A stretch of 64,000 bases of DNA from Nocardia takedensis NBRC 100417 (GTDB lineage Bacteria; Actinomycetota; Actinomycetes; Mycobacteriales; Mycobacteriaceae): positions 1 to 64,000 of the forward strand of contig NZ_BAGG01000081.1 in NCBI RefSeq assembly GCF_000308695.1. Reading direction: 5' to 3'. The position numbers were made by a program, and so were the translations under genes. The notes under the pieces were generated by a model. That model was not told the DNA's origin, searched no databases, and saw only the letters and a list, made by a program, of their open reading frames with translations. Shown here one piece after another: positions 40,915 through 51,909 of this stretch (the stretch's first letter is position 1; each line of letters begins with the position of its first letter).

Positions 40915-41700
40915 TCAGGGCAGCGGCCCGCCCGCGGCGATCGCCGAGAGCGTGGCGAATTCGTCGCCCTTGAGCGAGGCCCCGCCGACCAGCGCGCCGT
41001 CGACATCGGTCTGCCCGACCAGTTCGCCGACGTTCTTGGCGTTCACCGAACCGCCGTAGAGCACCCGCACCCCGGCCGCGACTTCCGCGGAGGCCAGCTT
41101 CGCCAGTTCGCCGCGGATCGCCCCGCAGACCTCCTGGGCGTCCGCCGCGCTCGCGACCTTGCCGGTGCCGATCGCCCACACGGGCTCGTAGGCGATGACG
41201 ACCTTCGAGATCTCCTCGGCCGAGAGCCCTTTCAGCGAACCGCGCAACTGCTCGAGGTTGTACGCGACGTGCGTGCCCGCCTCGCGGATGTCCAGGCCCT
41301 CGCCGATGCACACGATCGGGGTGATCGCGTGCTTCAACGCCTGCTTGGCCTTGGCCAGCACCGTCGCGTCGTCCTCGCCGTGGTACTGCCGACGCTCGGA
41401 GTGGCCGACCACCACGAACGAGCAGCCCAGCTTGGCCAGCATGGCCGCGCTGATCTCACCGGTGTAGGCGCCCGACTCGTGGGTCGAGACATCCTGCGCG
41501 CCATAGGTGATCAGCAGTTTGTCGCCTTCGACCAGGGTCTGCACGCTGCGGAGGTCGGTGAACGGCGGGATGACCGTCACGTCGACCTTCGCGAAGTACT
41601 TCTCCGGCAGCGCGAAGGCGATCTTCTGGACCAGGGCGATGGCCTCGAGGTGATTGAGGTTCATCTTCCAGTTGCCCGCGATCAGCGGTGTCCGTGCCAT
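40915..41700 (-). CDS. tpiA: Triose-phosphate isomerase
   Basis: The 261-residue enzyme is complete. Visible are GNWKMNLN at the start, VVGHSERRQYHG with the catalytic His, AYEPVWAIGTGKVA with the catalytic Glu and the flexible loop, and VLYGGSVNAKN. It is last in gap-pgk-tpiA and starts 3 bases after pgk. Together the three run the middle of glycolysis. Confidence 0.97.
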   Translation of the reverse strand: MARTPLIAGNWKMNLNHLEAIALVQKIAFALPEKYFAKVDVTVIPPFTDLRSVQTLVEGDKLLITYGAQDVSTHESGAYTGEISAAMLAKLGCSFVVVGHSERRQYHGEDDATVLAKAKQALKHAITPIVCIGEGLDIREAGTHVAYNLEQLRGSLKGLSAEEISKVVIAYEPVWAIGTGKVASAADAQEVCGAIRGELAKLASAEVAAGVRVLYGGSVNAKNVGELVGQTDVDGALVGGASLKGDEFATLSAIAAGGPLP

Positions 41701-41703
41701 CGC

Positions 41704-42933
41704 TCAGCCCTCCGCGGCTTCGTCGGCGAGCACGCTGATGCCCGGGAGTTGCTTGCCCTCGAGGTATTCCAGCGACGCGCCGCCGCCGGTCGAGATGTGC
41801 GAGAAACCGTCCTCGGGAAGTCCGAGGCTGCGCACGGCCGCGGCCGAATCGCCGCCGCCGACCACGGTGAACGCGCCCTTGCCGGTCGCGGTCACGATCG
41901 CCTCGGCCACCCCGCGGGTGCCCGCGGCGAACTTCTCGAACTCGAACACGCCCATCGGGCCGTTCCAGAACACCGTCTTCGCCTCGGTCAGCAGCGCCGC
42001 GAACCGGTCCACCGACTCCGGGCCGATGTCCAGGCCCATCCAGTCCTCGGGGATCTCGTTGGCGTGCACCACCTTCGACTCCGCGTCGGCGGCGAACTTC
42101 TCGGCCACCACGATGTCGCGCGGCAGGTGGATGACATCGGCGTAGCGATCGAGCAGGCCCTTGCAGGTGTCGATCATCTCCTGCTGCAACAGCGAGGAGC
42201 CCACCGGCAGACCCTGTGCGGCCAAGAAGGTGAAGCACATGCCGCCGCCGATCACCAGGGTGTCGACCTTGGGGGCCAGCGCCTCGATGACGGCCAGCTT
42301 GTCCGACACCTTGGAACCGCCGAGCACGACCGCGTAGGGCCGCCGGGGATCCTCGGTCAGCTTCGCCAGCACCTCGACCTCGGCGGCGACCAGCGTGCCC
42401 GCGTAGTGCGGCAGCAACTTGGCCACGTCGTAGACCGAAGCCTGTTCGCGGTGCACGACGCCGAACCCGTCGGAGACGAACGCGCCGTCCTCGCCGACCA
42501 GTTCGACCAGCGCCGCGGCCAGCTTGCCGCGCTCGCCCGCGTCCTTGCTGGTCTCGCGCGCGTCGAAGCGCACGTTCTCCAGCAGCAGCACGTCACCGTC
42601 GGTGAGGCCCTCCGAGCGCGACAGCGCGTCGTAGCCGACCACGTCGCCCGCCAACTGCACGTTGCGGCCGAGCAGATCGGCCAGCTTCGCCGCCACCGGC
42701 GCGAGGGAGTACTTCGGATCGGGCTCGCCCTTGGGCCTGCCCAGATGCGCGGTCACGACCACCTTCGCACCCGCCTCGACCAGCGCCTTCAGCGTCGGCA
42801 CCGAGGCGATGATCCGGCCCGGATCGGTGATCTGCCCGTCCTCGTCCAGAGGGACGTTCAGGTCGGAGCGCACCAGTACGCCCCGACCTTCGACACCCTC
42901 GGCCAGCAGATCCTGGAGTGTCCTGATCGCCAT
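41704..42933 (-). CDS. pgk: Phosphoglycerate kinase
   Basis: The 409-residue enzyme makes ATP from 1,3-bisphosphoglycerate. Motifs include VRSDLNVPLDEDG, TAHLGRPKG, LLENVRFDARE, VLGGSKVSDKLAVIEAL, GGGMCFTFLAAQG and GGGDSAAAV near the end. It lies between gap (3 bases) and tpiA (3 bases). Confidence 0.97.
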   Translation of the reverse strand: MAIRTLQDLLAEGVEGRGVLVRSDLNVPLDEDGQITDPGRIIASVPTLKALVEAGAKVVVTAHLGRPKGEPDPKYSLAPVAAKLADLLGRNVQLAGDVVGYDALSRSEGLTDGDVLLLENVRFDARETSKDAGERGKLAAALVELVGEDGAFVSDGFGVVHREQASVYDVAKLLPHYAGTLVAAEVEVLAKLTEDPRRPYAVVLGGSKVSDKLAVIEALAPKVDTLVIGGGMCFTFLAAQGLPVGSSLLQQEMIDTCKGLLDRYADVIHLPRDIVVAEKFAADAESKVVHANEIPEDWMGLDIGPESVDRFAALLTEAKTVFWNGPMGVFEFEKFAAGTRGVAEAIVTATGKGAFTVVGGGDSAAAVRSLGLPEDGFSHISTGGGASLEYLEGKQLPGISVLADEAAEG

Positions 42934-42936
42934 GCG

Positions 42937-43956
<1,020 letters not shown>

Positions 43957-44131
43957 GTTATCGCTCCTCAGCTTTCAAGCGGATTCATTCCGATGCCCCC
44001 CTCACCCTAATGCCCGCCGGGAACCTCTCCGACATGCACCTGGCATTCGTGAGCACCTAAGACGTGCGCCCGCCGCCCCGCGAACGGCGAGTTCACCGGC
44101 GCGCGACACCGGGAACGATCCCGGACGAAAC

Positions 44132-44165
44132 GGACACGGCCGGCTCCGTGGAGCCGGCCGTGTCC
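44132..44165 (-). terminator. Terminator of the uvrC/rapZ-yvcK-whiA transcript
   Basis: A perfect 16-bp stem (44132-44147 and 44150-44165) has a 2-nt GT loop. It lies 13 bases beyond the whiA stop. Confidence 0.8.
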
Positions 44166-44177
44166 CGTACGTCGCGC

Positions 44178-45155
44178 CTAGGCGTCGTCGAGCAGTTCCG
44201 CGGTGACCGCGGATTCGGTGTCGGGAATCCCGAGATCCTTGGCCCGCCGATCGGCCATCGACAGCAGGCGACGGATCCGGCCCGCGACCGCGTCCTTGGT
44301 CATCGGCGGTTCGGCGAGCTGACCCAATTCCTCCAGGGACGCCTGCCGGTGCTGTACGCGCAACCGGCCCGCCGCCGCCAGATGATCGGGCACGTCTTCG
44401 GCGAGGATCTCCAACGCGCGTTCCACGCGCGCCGCCGCGGCCACCGCCGCGCGCGCCGAGCGCCGCAGGTTCGCGTCGTCGAAGTTCGCCAGTCGGTTCG
44501 CCGTGGCCCGCACCTCGCGGCGCATCCGGCGCTCCTCCCAGGTGAGCCTGGTGTCCTGGGCGCCCATCCTGGTCAGCAGCGCGCCGATGGCCTCGCCGTC
44601 GCGGACCACGACCCGGTCGGTGCCGCGCACCTCGCGGGCCTTGGCCGTGATGCCGAGCCGCCGGGCCGCACCCACCAACGCCAGCGCCGCCTCCGGGCCC
44701 GGGCAGCTGACCTCGAGCGCCGAGGACCGGCCCGGTTCGGTCAGCGAGCCGTGCGCGAGAAACGCACCGCGCCAAGCGGCTTCGGCATCGGAGATGCTGC
44801 CGCCGACCACCTGGGCGGGCAGACCGCGCACCGGACGCCCCCGCACGTCGAGCAGTCCGGTCTGGCGGGCCAGCGCCTCGCCCTCCTTGGACACGCGCAC
44901 GACGTAGCGCGAAGTCTTCCGCAACCCGCCGGCACCGAGGACGTGCACGTCGGACCCGTAGCCGTACAGCTCGAAGATCTCCCGGCGTAGGCGACGCGCG
45001 ATGGAGCCCATGTCCACCTCGGCTTCGACGATCACTCGTCCGCCGACGATGTGCAGGCCGCCCGCGAACCGCAGCAGGGCGGACAACTCCGCCTTGCGGG
45101 AACTCACCTGCGATACCGCGAGCCTGCTCAGCTCGTCTTTCACTTCGGCTGTCAT
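44178..45155 (-). CDS. whiA: DNA-binding regulator WhiA
   Basis: The 325-residue protein has the two parts of WhiA: a degenerate LAGLIDADG-type N-terminal domain (about 10-210) and a C-terminal helix-turn-helix (SLEELGQLAEPPMTKDAVAGRIRRLLSMAD). It regulates sporulation septation in Streptomyces and is conserved in all Gram-positives. ATG 45155 (MTAEVKDEL) is chosen because it overlaps the yvcK stop (ATGA); a GTG two codons upstream is possible. The order rapZ-yvcK-whiA equals Rv1421-Rv1423. Confidence 0.95.
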   Translation of the reverse strand: MTAEVKDELSRLAVSQVSSRKAELSALLRFAGGLHIVGGRVIVEAEVDMGSIARRLRREIFELYGYGSDVHVLGAGGLRKTSRYVVRVSKEGEALARQTGLLDVRGRPVRGLPAQVVGGSISDAEAAWRGAFLAHGSLTEPGRSSALEVSCPGPEAALALVGAARRLGITAKAREVRGTDRVVVRDGEAIGALLTRMGAQDTRLTWEERRMRREVRATANRLANFDDANLRRSARAAVAAAARVERALEILAEDVPDHLAAAGRLRVQHRQASLEELGQLAEPPMTKDAVAGRIRRLLSMADRRAKDLGIPDTESAVTAELLDDA

Positions 45156-46198
45156 CGCCACGAGACGCGCTCCTTTCCACCCAACCCGGACCGCACATCC
45201 GCGCCCATGTGCCGTCCTTCGACTCGAAGCCCTGCCATTTGCGGCCGAGGTTGCCGGATCAGCTGATCCAGTGCGGCGGCAAGCTTTCCGGGGTGATGCC
45301 GGTCCGTTCCCGCTTCGGCGACTTCGGAGAAGGTTACTCGTGCCCGCAACTGTTCGGCAGCCCTGGCCACATGTTCGCGTTCCCGGCCCTCCGGAACCGA
45401 GCCCGCGTCGACCAGAACTTCATCGACCACGAATTCCGGTGCGTGCTGGGACAATACATGCAGATGCCGCTCGGCGCTGAAACCGGCCGTCTCCCCCGGT
45501 TCCGCCGCCAGGTTCAGGACCAGGACTTTTCTGGCACGCGTGTACACCAGCGCGTCGCGTAGTTCCGGTACGAGAACGTGCGGTATCACACTGGTGAACC
45601 ACGATCCCGGGCCGAGAACCACCACGTCGGCGTGTTCGATCGCCGAGGTGGCCTGCGGACTCGCGGGCGGATCCGAGGGGATCAGCCGGACCCGGCGCAC
45701 CTTCCCCGGCGTCGTCGCCACAGCAACCTGTCCGCGAATGCAGCGGCTCACCCGGGGATCGGCTTCGAGGCCAGAAACATCGGCCTCGATGTCCAACGCG
45801 ATCGGTGACATCGGTAGCACGCGGCCGGTGATACGCAACATCTTCGCGACCTCGTCCAGCGCGGCGACCGGATCGCCGAGCACCTCGGTGAGGCCGGCGA
45901 CGATCAGGTTACCGACCGAATGTCCTGCCAGCGCACCGGTTCCGCCGAACCGGTGCTGCACCGTGCGCGCCCACACGCCCTCCGTATCCTCGGCCAAGGC
46001 GGCCAGCGCCATGCGTAGGTCGCCCGGCGGTAGCACGCCCAGTTCCGAGCGCAGCCGCCCCGAGGAGCCGCCGTCGTCGGCCACCGTCACCACCGCGGTG
46101 ATCTTCGCCGTGAGCAGTCGCACCGCCGACAGCGTCGCGTACAGGCCGTGTCCGCCGCCGAGCGCCACGATCGCGGGGTCGGCCTCGCGCCCCGTCAC
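45152..46198 (-). CDS. yvcK: YvcK/CuvA-family protein (cell-wall/gluconeogenesis factor)
   Basis: The 348-residue protein has the CofD-like fold: IVALGGGHGLYATLSAVR, VADDGGSSGRLR with the expected nucleotide-sugar-binding residues, GHSVGNLIVAGL and VVLGPGSWFTSV. In B. subtilis YvcK is needed on gluconeogenic carbon sources and binds UDP-sugars; in mycobacteria the homologue is CuvA. The GTG 46198 overlaps the rapZ stop (GTGA). Confidence 0.94.
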   Translation of the reverse strand: MTGREADPAIVALGGGHGLYATLSAVRLLTAKITAVVTVADDGGSSGRLRSELGVLPPGDLRMALAALAEDTEGVWARTVQHRFGGTGALAGHSVGNLIVAGLTEVLGDPVAALDEVAKMLRITGRVLPMSPIALDIEADVSGLEADPRVSRCIRGQVAVATTPGKVRRVRLIPSDPPASPQATSAIEHADVVVLGPGSWFTSVIPHVLVPELRDALVYTRARKVLVLNLAAEPGETAGFSAERHLHVLSQHAPEFVVDEVLVDAGSVPEGREREHVARAAEQLRARVTFSEVAEAGTDRHHPGKLAAALDQLIRQPRPQMAGLRVEGRHMGADVRSGLGGKERVSWR

Positions 46199-47133
46199 TC
46201 GCGCCCCAGGTCCCGGTGGACCACGCGGACGACGTCGGCGGCGCCGTCGGATTCGGCGCTCATCGCCTCACCCAGCGCCTCGGCGATCGCCACGCTGCGG
46301 TGTTTGCCTCCGGTGCAGCCCACTGCCACCGTCATGTATCGCTTCCCCTCTTGGCGGTAACCCGTCGTCGTCAGGTCGACCAGGTGGTGGCAGGTCTTCA
46401 GATAGTCCGCCGCGCCGGGACGCGACAGCACGTACTCGCTGACCACGCTCTCCTGTCCGGTATGTTCCCTGAGCTCGGGAATCCAATGCGGATTGGGTAG
46501 AAAACGCACATCCAACACCATGTCGGCGTCCAGCGGAACCCCGTACTTGAAGCCGAAGGACTGCACCGTCACCTGGAGCGCGGCCGGTGCGCCGCCGCCG
46601 TAGGCCTCCTCCATCCTGCGGTGCAACTGGTGGATCGACAGTTCGGTGGTATCGATCACCAGATCGGCGGCCGTCTTGACCGGCGACAGGCGCACCCGCT
46701 CGGCCGCGATGCCCGCCGAGAGCGTGCCGTCGGCGCTCTCGCTCTGCAACGGATGCCGCCGTCGCGCGAATCCGAACCGCCGGATCAGCACGTCGTCGGA
46801 GGCTTCCAGGAACAACACCCTGGTGCGCACCCCGAGGGCGCGCAACTGCTCGATCACCACCGTGAGGTCGTCGGTGAAGAATCGGCTGCGCACATCCATC
46901 ACCAGCGCGAGGCGGGTGATGGGCGGCTCGGCCGAGACACCGAGTTCGACCATGCGGCCGAAGAGTTCCGGCGGCAGATTGTCGGTGACGTACCACCCGA
47001 GGTCCTCCAGCACGCGCGCGGCGGTGCCGCGACCCGCACCGGAGAGCCCGGTGACGATGACTACCTCGACCTGGATTCCACTGCCCGCCGCGGGCCGGAT
47101 GCCCGCACTACTGTTCGATTCGACGCGTGTCAT
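46195..47133 (-). CDS. rapZ: RapZ-type nucleotide-binding protein
   Basis: The 312-residue protein has a P-loop read as GLSGAGRGTA, with Arg in place of the usual Lys of GKS/T; from memory the mycobacterial homologue Rv1421 shows the same change. The C-terminal domain has GFKYGVPLDADMVLDVRFLPNPHW and the GCTGGKHRSVAIAE motif. RapZ senses glucosamine 6-phosphate with a small RNA in E. coli, while actinobacterial members have no such RNA known. ATG 47133 is taken as the start; a shorter form from GTG near residue 22 is possible. Confidence 0.93.
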   Translation of the reverse strand: MTRVESNSSAGIRPAAGSGIQVEVVIVTGLSGAGRGTAARVLEDLGWYVTDNLPPELFGRMVELGVSAEPPITRLALVMDVRSRFFTDDLTVVIEQLRALGVRTRVLFLEASDDVLIRRFGFARRRHPLQSESADGTLSAGIAAERVRLSPVKTAADLVIDTTELSIHQLHRRMEEAYGGGAPAALQVTVQSFGFKYGVPLDADMVLDVRFLPNPHWIPELREHTGQESVVSEYVLSRPGAADYLKTCHHLVDLTTTGYRQEGKRYMTVAVGCTGGKHRSVAIAEALGEAMSAESDGAADVVRVVHRDLGRE

Positions 47134-47246
47134 GTCCTACCGGATCTGTGTGGGGTGCCTTTCGATCATCTCGCACCGGGTTTCGGTATCGGGCGCAGAC
47201 ACACAACGTACGCGATGGCACGACGCGGGGTGCACCGATACGGGGC

Positions 47247-49274
47247 CTATTCCTCGCGCAGGGCCGCGAGCACCGCCTTGGCGGTTGCCACGCCGATGCC
47301 CGGTACCTCCACGATCTGTTCCACGGTGGCCTCCTTCAACTTGGCGACCGAGCCGAAATGGGTGACCAGCGCGGTCCGGCGCGCCGCGCCGAGTCCGCGC
47401 ACCGAATCCAGCGCCGAGGCCGTCATCCGGCGCGAGCGTTTGCTGCGGTGGAAGGCGATGGCGAATCGGTGCGCCTCGTCGCGCACCCGCTGCAACAGGA
47501 ACAGCGCTTCGCTGTTGCGCGGCATGATGACCGGATCGGGTTCGCCCGGAACCCACACCTCCTCGAGCCTTTTCGCCAGACCGACGACGGCGACGTCGGT
47601 GATGCCGAGTTCGTCGAGGACCTCGGCGGCCGCGGCGACCTGGGGCGCGCCGCCGTCGACCACGTAGAGGTTCGGCGGATAGACGAACCGACGCGGTCGC
47701 CCGGTGTTCGGGTCGATGCCGGGCCTGCTGACCAGATCCGCCGTCTCCCCCGGCCCCGGCGCGCTCTCGGGGGCCTGCGCGCCGTCGAGTTCCTCGCGCT
47801 CGGCCTCGTCGCGTTCGCGGCGCAACCGCGCGAAGCGTCTGCGGGTGACCTCGGCGATGCTGCCCACGTCGTCGGAGCGGCCCTCGCCCGCGGCCTCCTT
47901 GATCGCGTAGTGGCGGTACTCGGATTTGCGGGGCAGGCCGTCCTCGAACACGACCAGCGAGGCCACCACGTCGGTGCCCTGCACGTGGCTGATGTCGACG
48001 CATTCGATCCGCAGTGGCGCGGAATCGAGTTCGAGTGCGTCCTGGATGTCCTGGAGCGCGGCCGAGCGCGAGGTGAGGTCGCCCGCGCGCTTGAGTTTGT
48101 GTTGGGCGAGGGCTTCCTGGGCGTTGCGCTGCACCGTCTCGGCGAGCGCCTTCTTGTCACCGCGCTGCGGAACCCGCAGCGTGACGGCCGAACCGCGCAA
48201 TTCGCCGAGCCACTGCTGGAGTTGTTCGACGTCGGCGGGCAGTTCGGGCACCAGCACCTCGCGCGGCACCAGCGCGGCGGGTTGCTCGCCGGGGCTCTGG
48301 TCGGCGTAGGCGGCCTGCTCACCGTAGAACTGGGTGAGGAACTGTTCGACCAACGCGGCGGTGACGCCGCCGGCCTCGGCGGCGTCGAGCGCGTCGCCCG
48401 CCTTGTCGACCACCCAGCCGCGCTGGCCGCGCACACGCCCGTCGCGGACGTGGAAGATCTGCACCGCCGCCTCCAATTCGTCGGTGGCGAAGGCGATCAC
48501 GTCGGCGTCGGTGCCGGTGCCCAGCACCACCGCCTGCTTCTCCAGCGCGCGCCGCAGGGCCTGGACGTCGTCGCGCAGTCGCGCGGCGTTCTCGAAGTCG
48601 AGATCCTCGGCGGCCTCGTGCATCCGGCGCTCGAGTTCACGCACCATCCGGTCGGTCCGCCCCGCCAGGAAGTCGCAGAAATCCTCGACGATGCGGCGGT
48701 GTTCGGCGGCGCTGACCCGGCCGACGCACGGCGCGGCGCACTTGTCGATGTAGCCGAGCAGGCACGGCCGCCCGATCTGGCTGTGCCGCTTGAAGACCCC
48801 GTTCGAGCAGGTGCGCGCGGGGAAGACCCGCAGCAGCAGGTCCAAGGTCTCGCGGATCGCCCACGCGTGCGCGTAGGGACCGAAATAGCGGACCCCTTTC
48901 TTGCGCGCGCCGCGATAGACGAACAACCGCGGATATTCCTCGTTCAGCGTGACCGCGAGCACCGGGTAGGACTTGTCGTCGCGGTAGCGGACATTGAAGC
49001 GCGGATCGAATTCCTTGATCCAGTTGTATTCCAGCTGCAACGCCTCCACCTCGGTGGAGACGACCGTCCATTCGACCGCGGCGGCGGTGGTGACCATCTG
49101 CTTGGTGCGCGGGTGCAGCGAGACCACGTCGGCGAAATAGGAATTCAGACGCGACCGCAGACTCTTGGCCTTGCCGACATAGATGACCCGCCCGTGCGCG
49201 TCCCGGAATTTGTAGACGCCGGGTTCGACGGGAATCGTGCCCGGGGCGGGCCGGTAGGTCGCTGGATCTGCCAC
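47247..49274 (-). CDS. uvrC: Excinuclease ABC subunit C
   Basis: The 675-residue UvrC cuts on both sides of DNA lesions with UvrAB. It has the N-terminal GIY-YIG nuclease (GVYKFRDAHGRVIYVGKAKSLRSRL), the cysteine-rich part (CLLGYIDKCAAPCVGRVS), a UVR helix pair (ELERRMHEAAEDLDFENAARLRD), the RNase H-like nuclease domain (ECVDISHVQGTDVVASLVVFEDGLP) and C-terminal HhH motifs. The GTG 49274 has a -10 TACGCT 6 nt upstream and no ribosome site. Confidence 0.96.
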   Translation of the reverse strand: MADPATYRPAPGTIPVEPGVYKFRDAHGRVIYVGKAKSLRSRLNSYFADVVSLHPRTKQMVTTAAAVEWTVVSTEVEALQLEYNWIKEFDPRFNVRYRDDKSYPVLAVTLNEEYPRLFVYRGARKKGVRYFGPYAHAWAIRETLDLLLRVFPARTCSNGVFKRHSQIGRPCLLGYIDKCAAPCVGRVSAAEHRRIVEDFCDFLAGRTDRMVRELERRMHEAAEDLDFENAARLRDDVQALRRALEKQAVVLGTGTDADVIAFATDELEAAVQIFHVRDGRVRGQRGWVVDKAGDALDAAEAGGVTAALVEQFLTQFYGEQAAYADQSPGEQPAALVPREVLVPELPADVEQLQQWLGELRGSAVTLRVPQRGDKKALAETVQRNAQEALAQHKLKRAGDLTSRSAALQDIQDALELDSAPLRIECVDISHVQGTDVVASLVVFEDGLPRKSEYRHYAIKEAAGEGRSDDVGSIAEVTRRRFARLRRERDEAEREELDGAQAPESAPGPGETADLVSRPGIDPNTGRPRRFVYPPNLYVVDGGAPQVAAAAEVLDELGITDVAVVGLAKRLEEVWVPGEPDPVIMPRNSEALFLLQRVRDEAHRFAIAFHRSKRSRRMTASALDSVRGLGAARRTALVTHFGSVAKLKEATVEQIVEVPGIGVATAKAVLAALREE

Positions 49275-49280
49275 CCGACC

Positions 49281-49286
49281 AGCGTA
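49281..49286 (-). promoter_or_regulatory. -10 box of leaderless uvrC
   Basis: TACGCT on the minus strand lies 6 nt before GTG 49274, the same box and spacing as at mptB. Confidence 0.65.
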
Positions 49287-49332
49287 TCGACGGCCCCCGA
49301 CAGGTCCGCCGGTGGCGCGGTCGGCGGCGCGT

Positions 49333-49737
49333 TCAGCTCACGCCGAACCACTCTTTCGCCTGCGGTCGCCGCAGCAGGTGGACCACCGCGCCGGAGACGA
49401 TCCACGCGTAGAACACCGTCAGCACCGGGATCACTCCGAGATCGACCTCGCCCGCGACTCGCAGACCAAGCACGATCTGCACGGCGGCCAGGATCAGGGC
49501 GAGGCGGCGCAGCAGGGCGTCGCCGCTGCCGAAGCCGAGTGCCACGATCCCCAGCAGCACGCCGGGCGCGAATTGCAGGGCGCCCGTGCCCGCCGCGCCG
49601 CCGCCGATGGTGACGCCGAGGACGACGGGATAGGCGATGCCGAAGGCGGCCAGACCGAAGGCCGCCTCCCGTGCTTCGCGGACAGCGGCGGGCAGGGCGG
49701 CCGCCCGCTCGTAGGTGAACGTGTCGACGACTGTCAT
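49333..49737 (-). CDS. Small membrane protein, unknown function
   Basis: The 134-residue protein has four hydrophobic helices after a 25-residue start (TYERAAALPAAVREAREAAFG). It ends in LLRRPQAKEWFGVS. I see no known motif. ATG 49737 is preceded by a GGGGGTT; a GTG further upstream would add 11 codons of unlike composition. It is divergent from the ggt gene and lies behind uvrC in the same direction. Confidence 0.75.
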   Translation of the reverse strand: MTVVDTFTYERAAALPAAVREAREAAFGLAAFGIAYPVVLGVTIGGGAAGTGALQFAPGVLLGIVALGFGSGDALLRRLALILAAVQIVLGLRVAGEVDLGVIPVLTVFYAWIVSGAVVHLLRRPQAKEWFGVS

Positions 49738-49944
49738 CGCAACCCCCAGGGTCGGGCCTTCGTCCCTCATCGGACGTCTGCCAGCGAACGGTAATGCAGT
49801 TCTCGTCAGCGAACAGGCAGTTCCACCTCATGTGATCCGCATCACAATTTTACCGGTCGGTTCGCTGCTTGTCCGCAGTTCGCGCCCGACCACGCGGTTC
49901 GGCCGATGCCCACGGAAAGCGCTGCCTCACCGGCCATCCGGGGT

Positions 49945-49950
49945 TACAGT
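49945..49950 (+). promoter_or_regulatory. -10 box of leaderless ggt
   Basis: TACAGT lies 6 nt before ATG 49957. No ribosome site is present. Confidence 0.65.
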
Positions 49951-49956
49951 TCCGAG

Positions 49957-51900
49957 ATGAACCGAGCGCGACACGCCTGGATCGGGGCTCTGGCGGCCAC
50001 GCTGCTCGTCGCCGGAACACTGGCGGGCTGCTCCATCGAGGACGATCCGGCCGCGATCGATTGCGTGGCCACCCCCAACGGCACCCCGATCACCGCCGCG
50101 CCGCGCGGTGCGAACACGACCACGAATCTCGCCACCGATCCCGAGATCGCCTCGGGCTACCGCACCGGCATGACTCCCGTGCGCACCGCCACCTTCGCCG
50201 TCTCCACCGCCAACCCGATCTCCACCAAAGCGGCCTGCGAGGTCCTGCGCGACGGCGGCACCGCTGCCGACGCGCTCGTCGCCGCGCAGATGGTCCTCGG
50301 CCTGGTCGAACCGCAGGCTTCGGGCATCGGCGGCGGCGCGTTCTTGGTGTACTACGACGCGGCGAAACGCACCGTCGCCGCCTACGACGGCCGCGAGACC
50401 GCCCCCGCCGCGGCCACCGAGAACTACCTGCGCTGGATCAGCGACACCGAGCGCGTCGAACCCACCCCGAGCGCCCGCGCCAGCGGCCGCTCGATCGGCG
50501 TGCCCGGCGTGCTGCGGATGCTCGAACAGGCCCACGCCGCCCACGGCCGGCTCGGATGGCGCGAGCTGTTCGACCCCGCCATCGGCCTGGCCGATCGCGG
50601 CTTCCCCATCAGCGCGCGCCTGGCGGGCCAGATCGCCGAATCGGCCGCCGAACTCGGCCGCGACGAGACGGCGCGCGCCTACTTCCTGAATCCGGACGGC
50701 AGCCCGAAGGCCGCCGACACGATGCTGACCAACCCGGCGCTGTCGAAGACGTTGGGAGCCATCGCCTCCGACGGCGCGCAGGCGTTCTACACCGGCGAGA
50801 TCGCCCAGGACATCGTCGCCGCGGTCGGGTCCACCGCGGGCGGACGCACACCGGGTCAGCTGAGCACCACCGACCTCGCGGCGTACAAAGCCGTGGAACG
50901 CACCGCCCTGTGCACGGGCTACCGCGGTCGGGAGATCTGCGGGATGCCCGCGCCGTCCTCGGGCGGCACCACCGTCGCCGCCACCCTCGGCATCCTGGAG
51001 AACTTCGACCTGGCCGCCCTCGGTCCCGAACGTGTCGACGCCGACGGTGGCGTCCCGCGCGCCGAGGCCGTGCACCTGATCGCCGAGGCCGAGCGACTCG
51101 CCTACGCCGACCGCAACAAGTACGTGGCCGATCCCGAATTCGTGCCGCTGCCCGGCAATTCGCCCCAGGCCCTGGTCGATCCGACCTATCTGAAGCAGCG
51201 CGCCGCGCTCATCGATCGGGGCCGCAGCATGGGGACCGCCCAGCCCGGCGACCTCGGCCCGGTCCCGCTCGGCCTCGGCCCGCAACCGCCCGAACACGGC
51301 ACCAGCCACATCTCCGTCGTGGACCGCTACGGCAACGCCGCCGCCATGACCACCACCGTCGAATCCGCCTTCGGGTCGTTCCACATGGTCGACGGATTCG
51401 TGCTCAACAACCAGCTCACCGACTTCGCCGCCGATCCGGTGGGCTCCGACGGGGTCGCGGTCGCCAACCGACTGCAACCCGGCAAACGCCCGCGCAGTTC
51501 GATGGCCCCGACCTTGGTCTTCGAGCGCGGACCCGACGGCGCGCGCGGCGAACTCACCGCGGTCACCGGTTCGCCCGGCGGCGCGGTCATCATCCAGTTC
51601 GTCGTCAAGACCTTGGTCAACATGCTGGACTGGGGACTGGACCCACAGCAGGCCGTCTCGGCGGTCTCCTTCGGATCGGCCAACTCCGCGGCCACCGGAG
51701 TCGGCGGCGAACACCCCCTCATCGACGCCACCGGAAACGGTGACAACGACCCGCTGGTGCGGCGGTTGCGCGAACTGGGCCATCAGGTCTCGGTCGCGCC
51801 GCAGACCAGTGGTCTCAGCGCGATCCGACGCGACGGCCCCGGCTGGATCGGCGGCGCCGATCCCCGCCGCGAAGGGCTCGTCCTCGGCGACAGCGGCTGA
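49957..51900 (+). CDS. ggt: Gamma-glutamyltransferase lipoprotein
   Basis: The 647-residue Ntn-hydrolase has a lipobox at Cys25 (GTLAGC), so it is anchored outside the membrane. The autoprocessing and catalytic Thr is Thr449 in EHGTSHISVVD; after cleavage it starts the small subunit. AASGIGGGAF-like QASGIGGGAFLVYY, DGRETAP and GKRPRSSMAPTLV are the substrate-binding segments. It hydrolyses gamma-glutamyl peptides such as glutathione. Nocardiae make mycothiol rather than glutathione, so it probably takes imported or host glutathione; this is inference. A -10 box marks ATG 49957. Confidence 0.94.
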   Translation: MNRARHAWIGALAATLLVAGTLAGCSIEDDPAAIDCVATPNGTPITAAPRGANTTTNLATDPEIASGYRTGMTPVRTATFAVSTANPISTKAACEVLRDGGTAADALVAAQMVLGLVEPQASGIGGGAFLVYYDAAKRTVAAYDGRETAPAAATENYLRWISDTERVEPTPSARASGRSIGVPGVLRMLEQAHAAHGRLGWRELFDPAIGLADRGFPISARLAGQIAESAAELGRDETARAYFLNPDGSPKAADTMLTNPALSKTLGAIASDGAQAFYTGEIAQDIVAAVGSTAGGRTPGQLSTTDLAAYKAVERTALCTGYRGREICGMPAPSSGGTTVAATLGILENFDLAALGPERVDADGGVPRAEAVHLIAEAERLAYADRNKYVADPEFVPLPGNSPQALVDPTYLKQRAALIDRGRSMGTAQPGDLGPVPLGLGPQPPEHGTSHISVVDRYGNAAAMTTTVESAFGSFHMVDGFVLNNQLTDFAADPVGSDGVAVANRLQPGKRPRSSMAPTLVFERGPDGARGELTAVTGSPGGAVIIQFVVKTLVNMLDWGLDPQQAVSAVSFGSANSAATGVGGEHPLIDATGNGDNDPLVRRLRELGHQVSVAPQTSGLSAIRRDGPGWIGGADPRREGLVLGDSG

Positions 51901-51909
51901 GACGTCGCG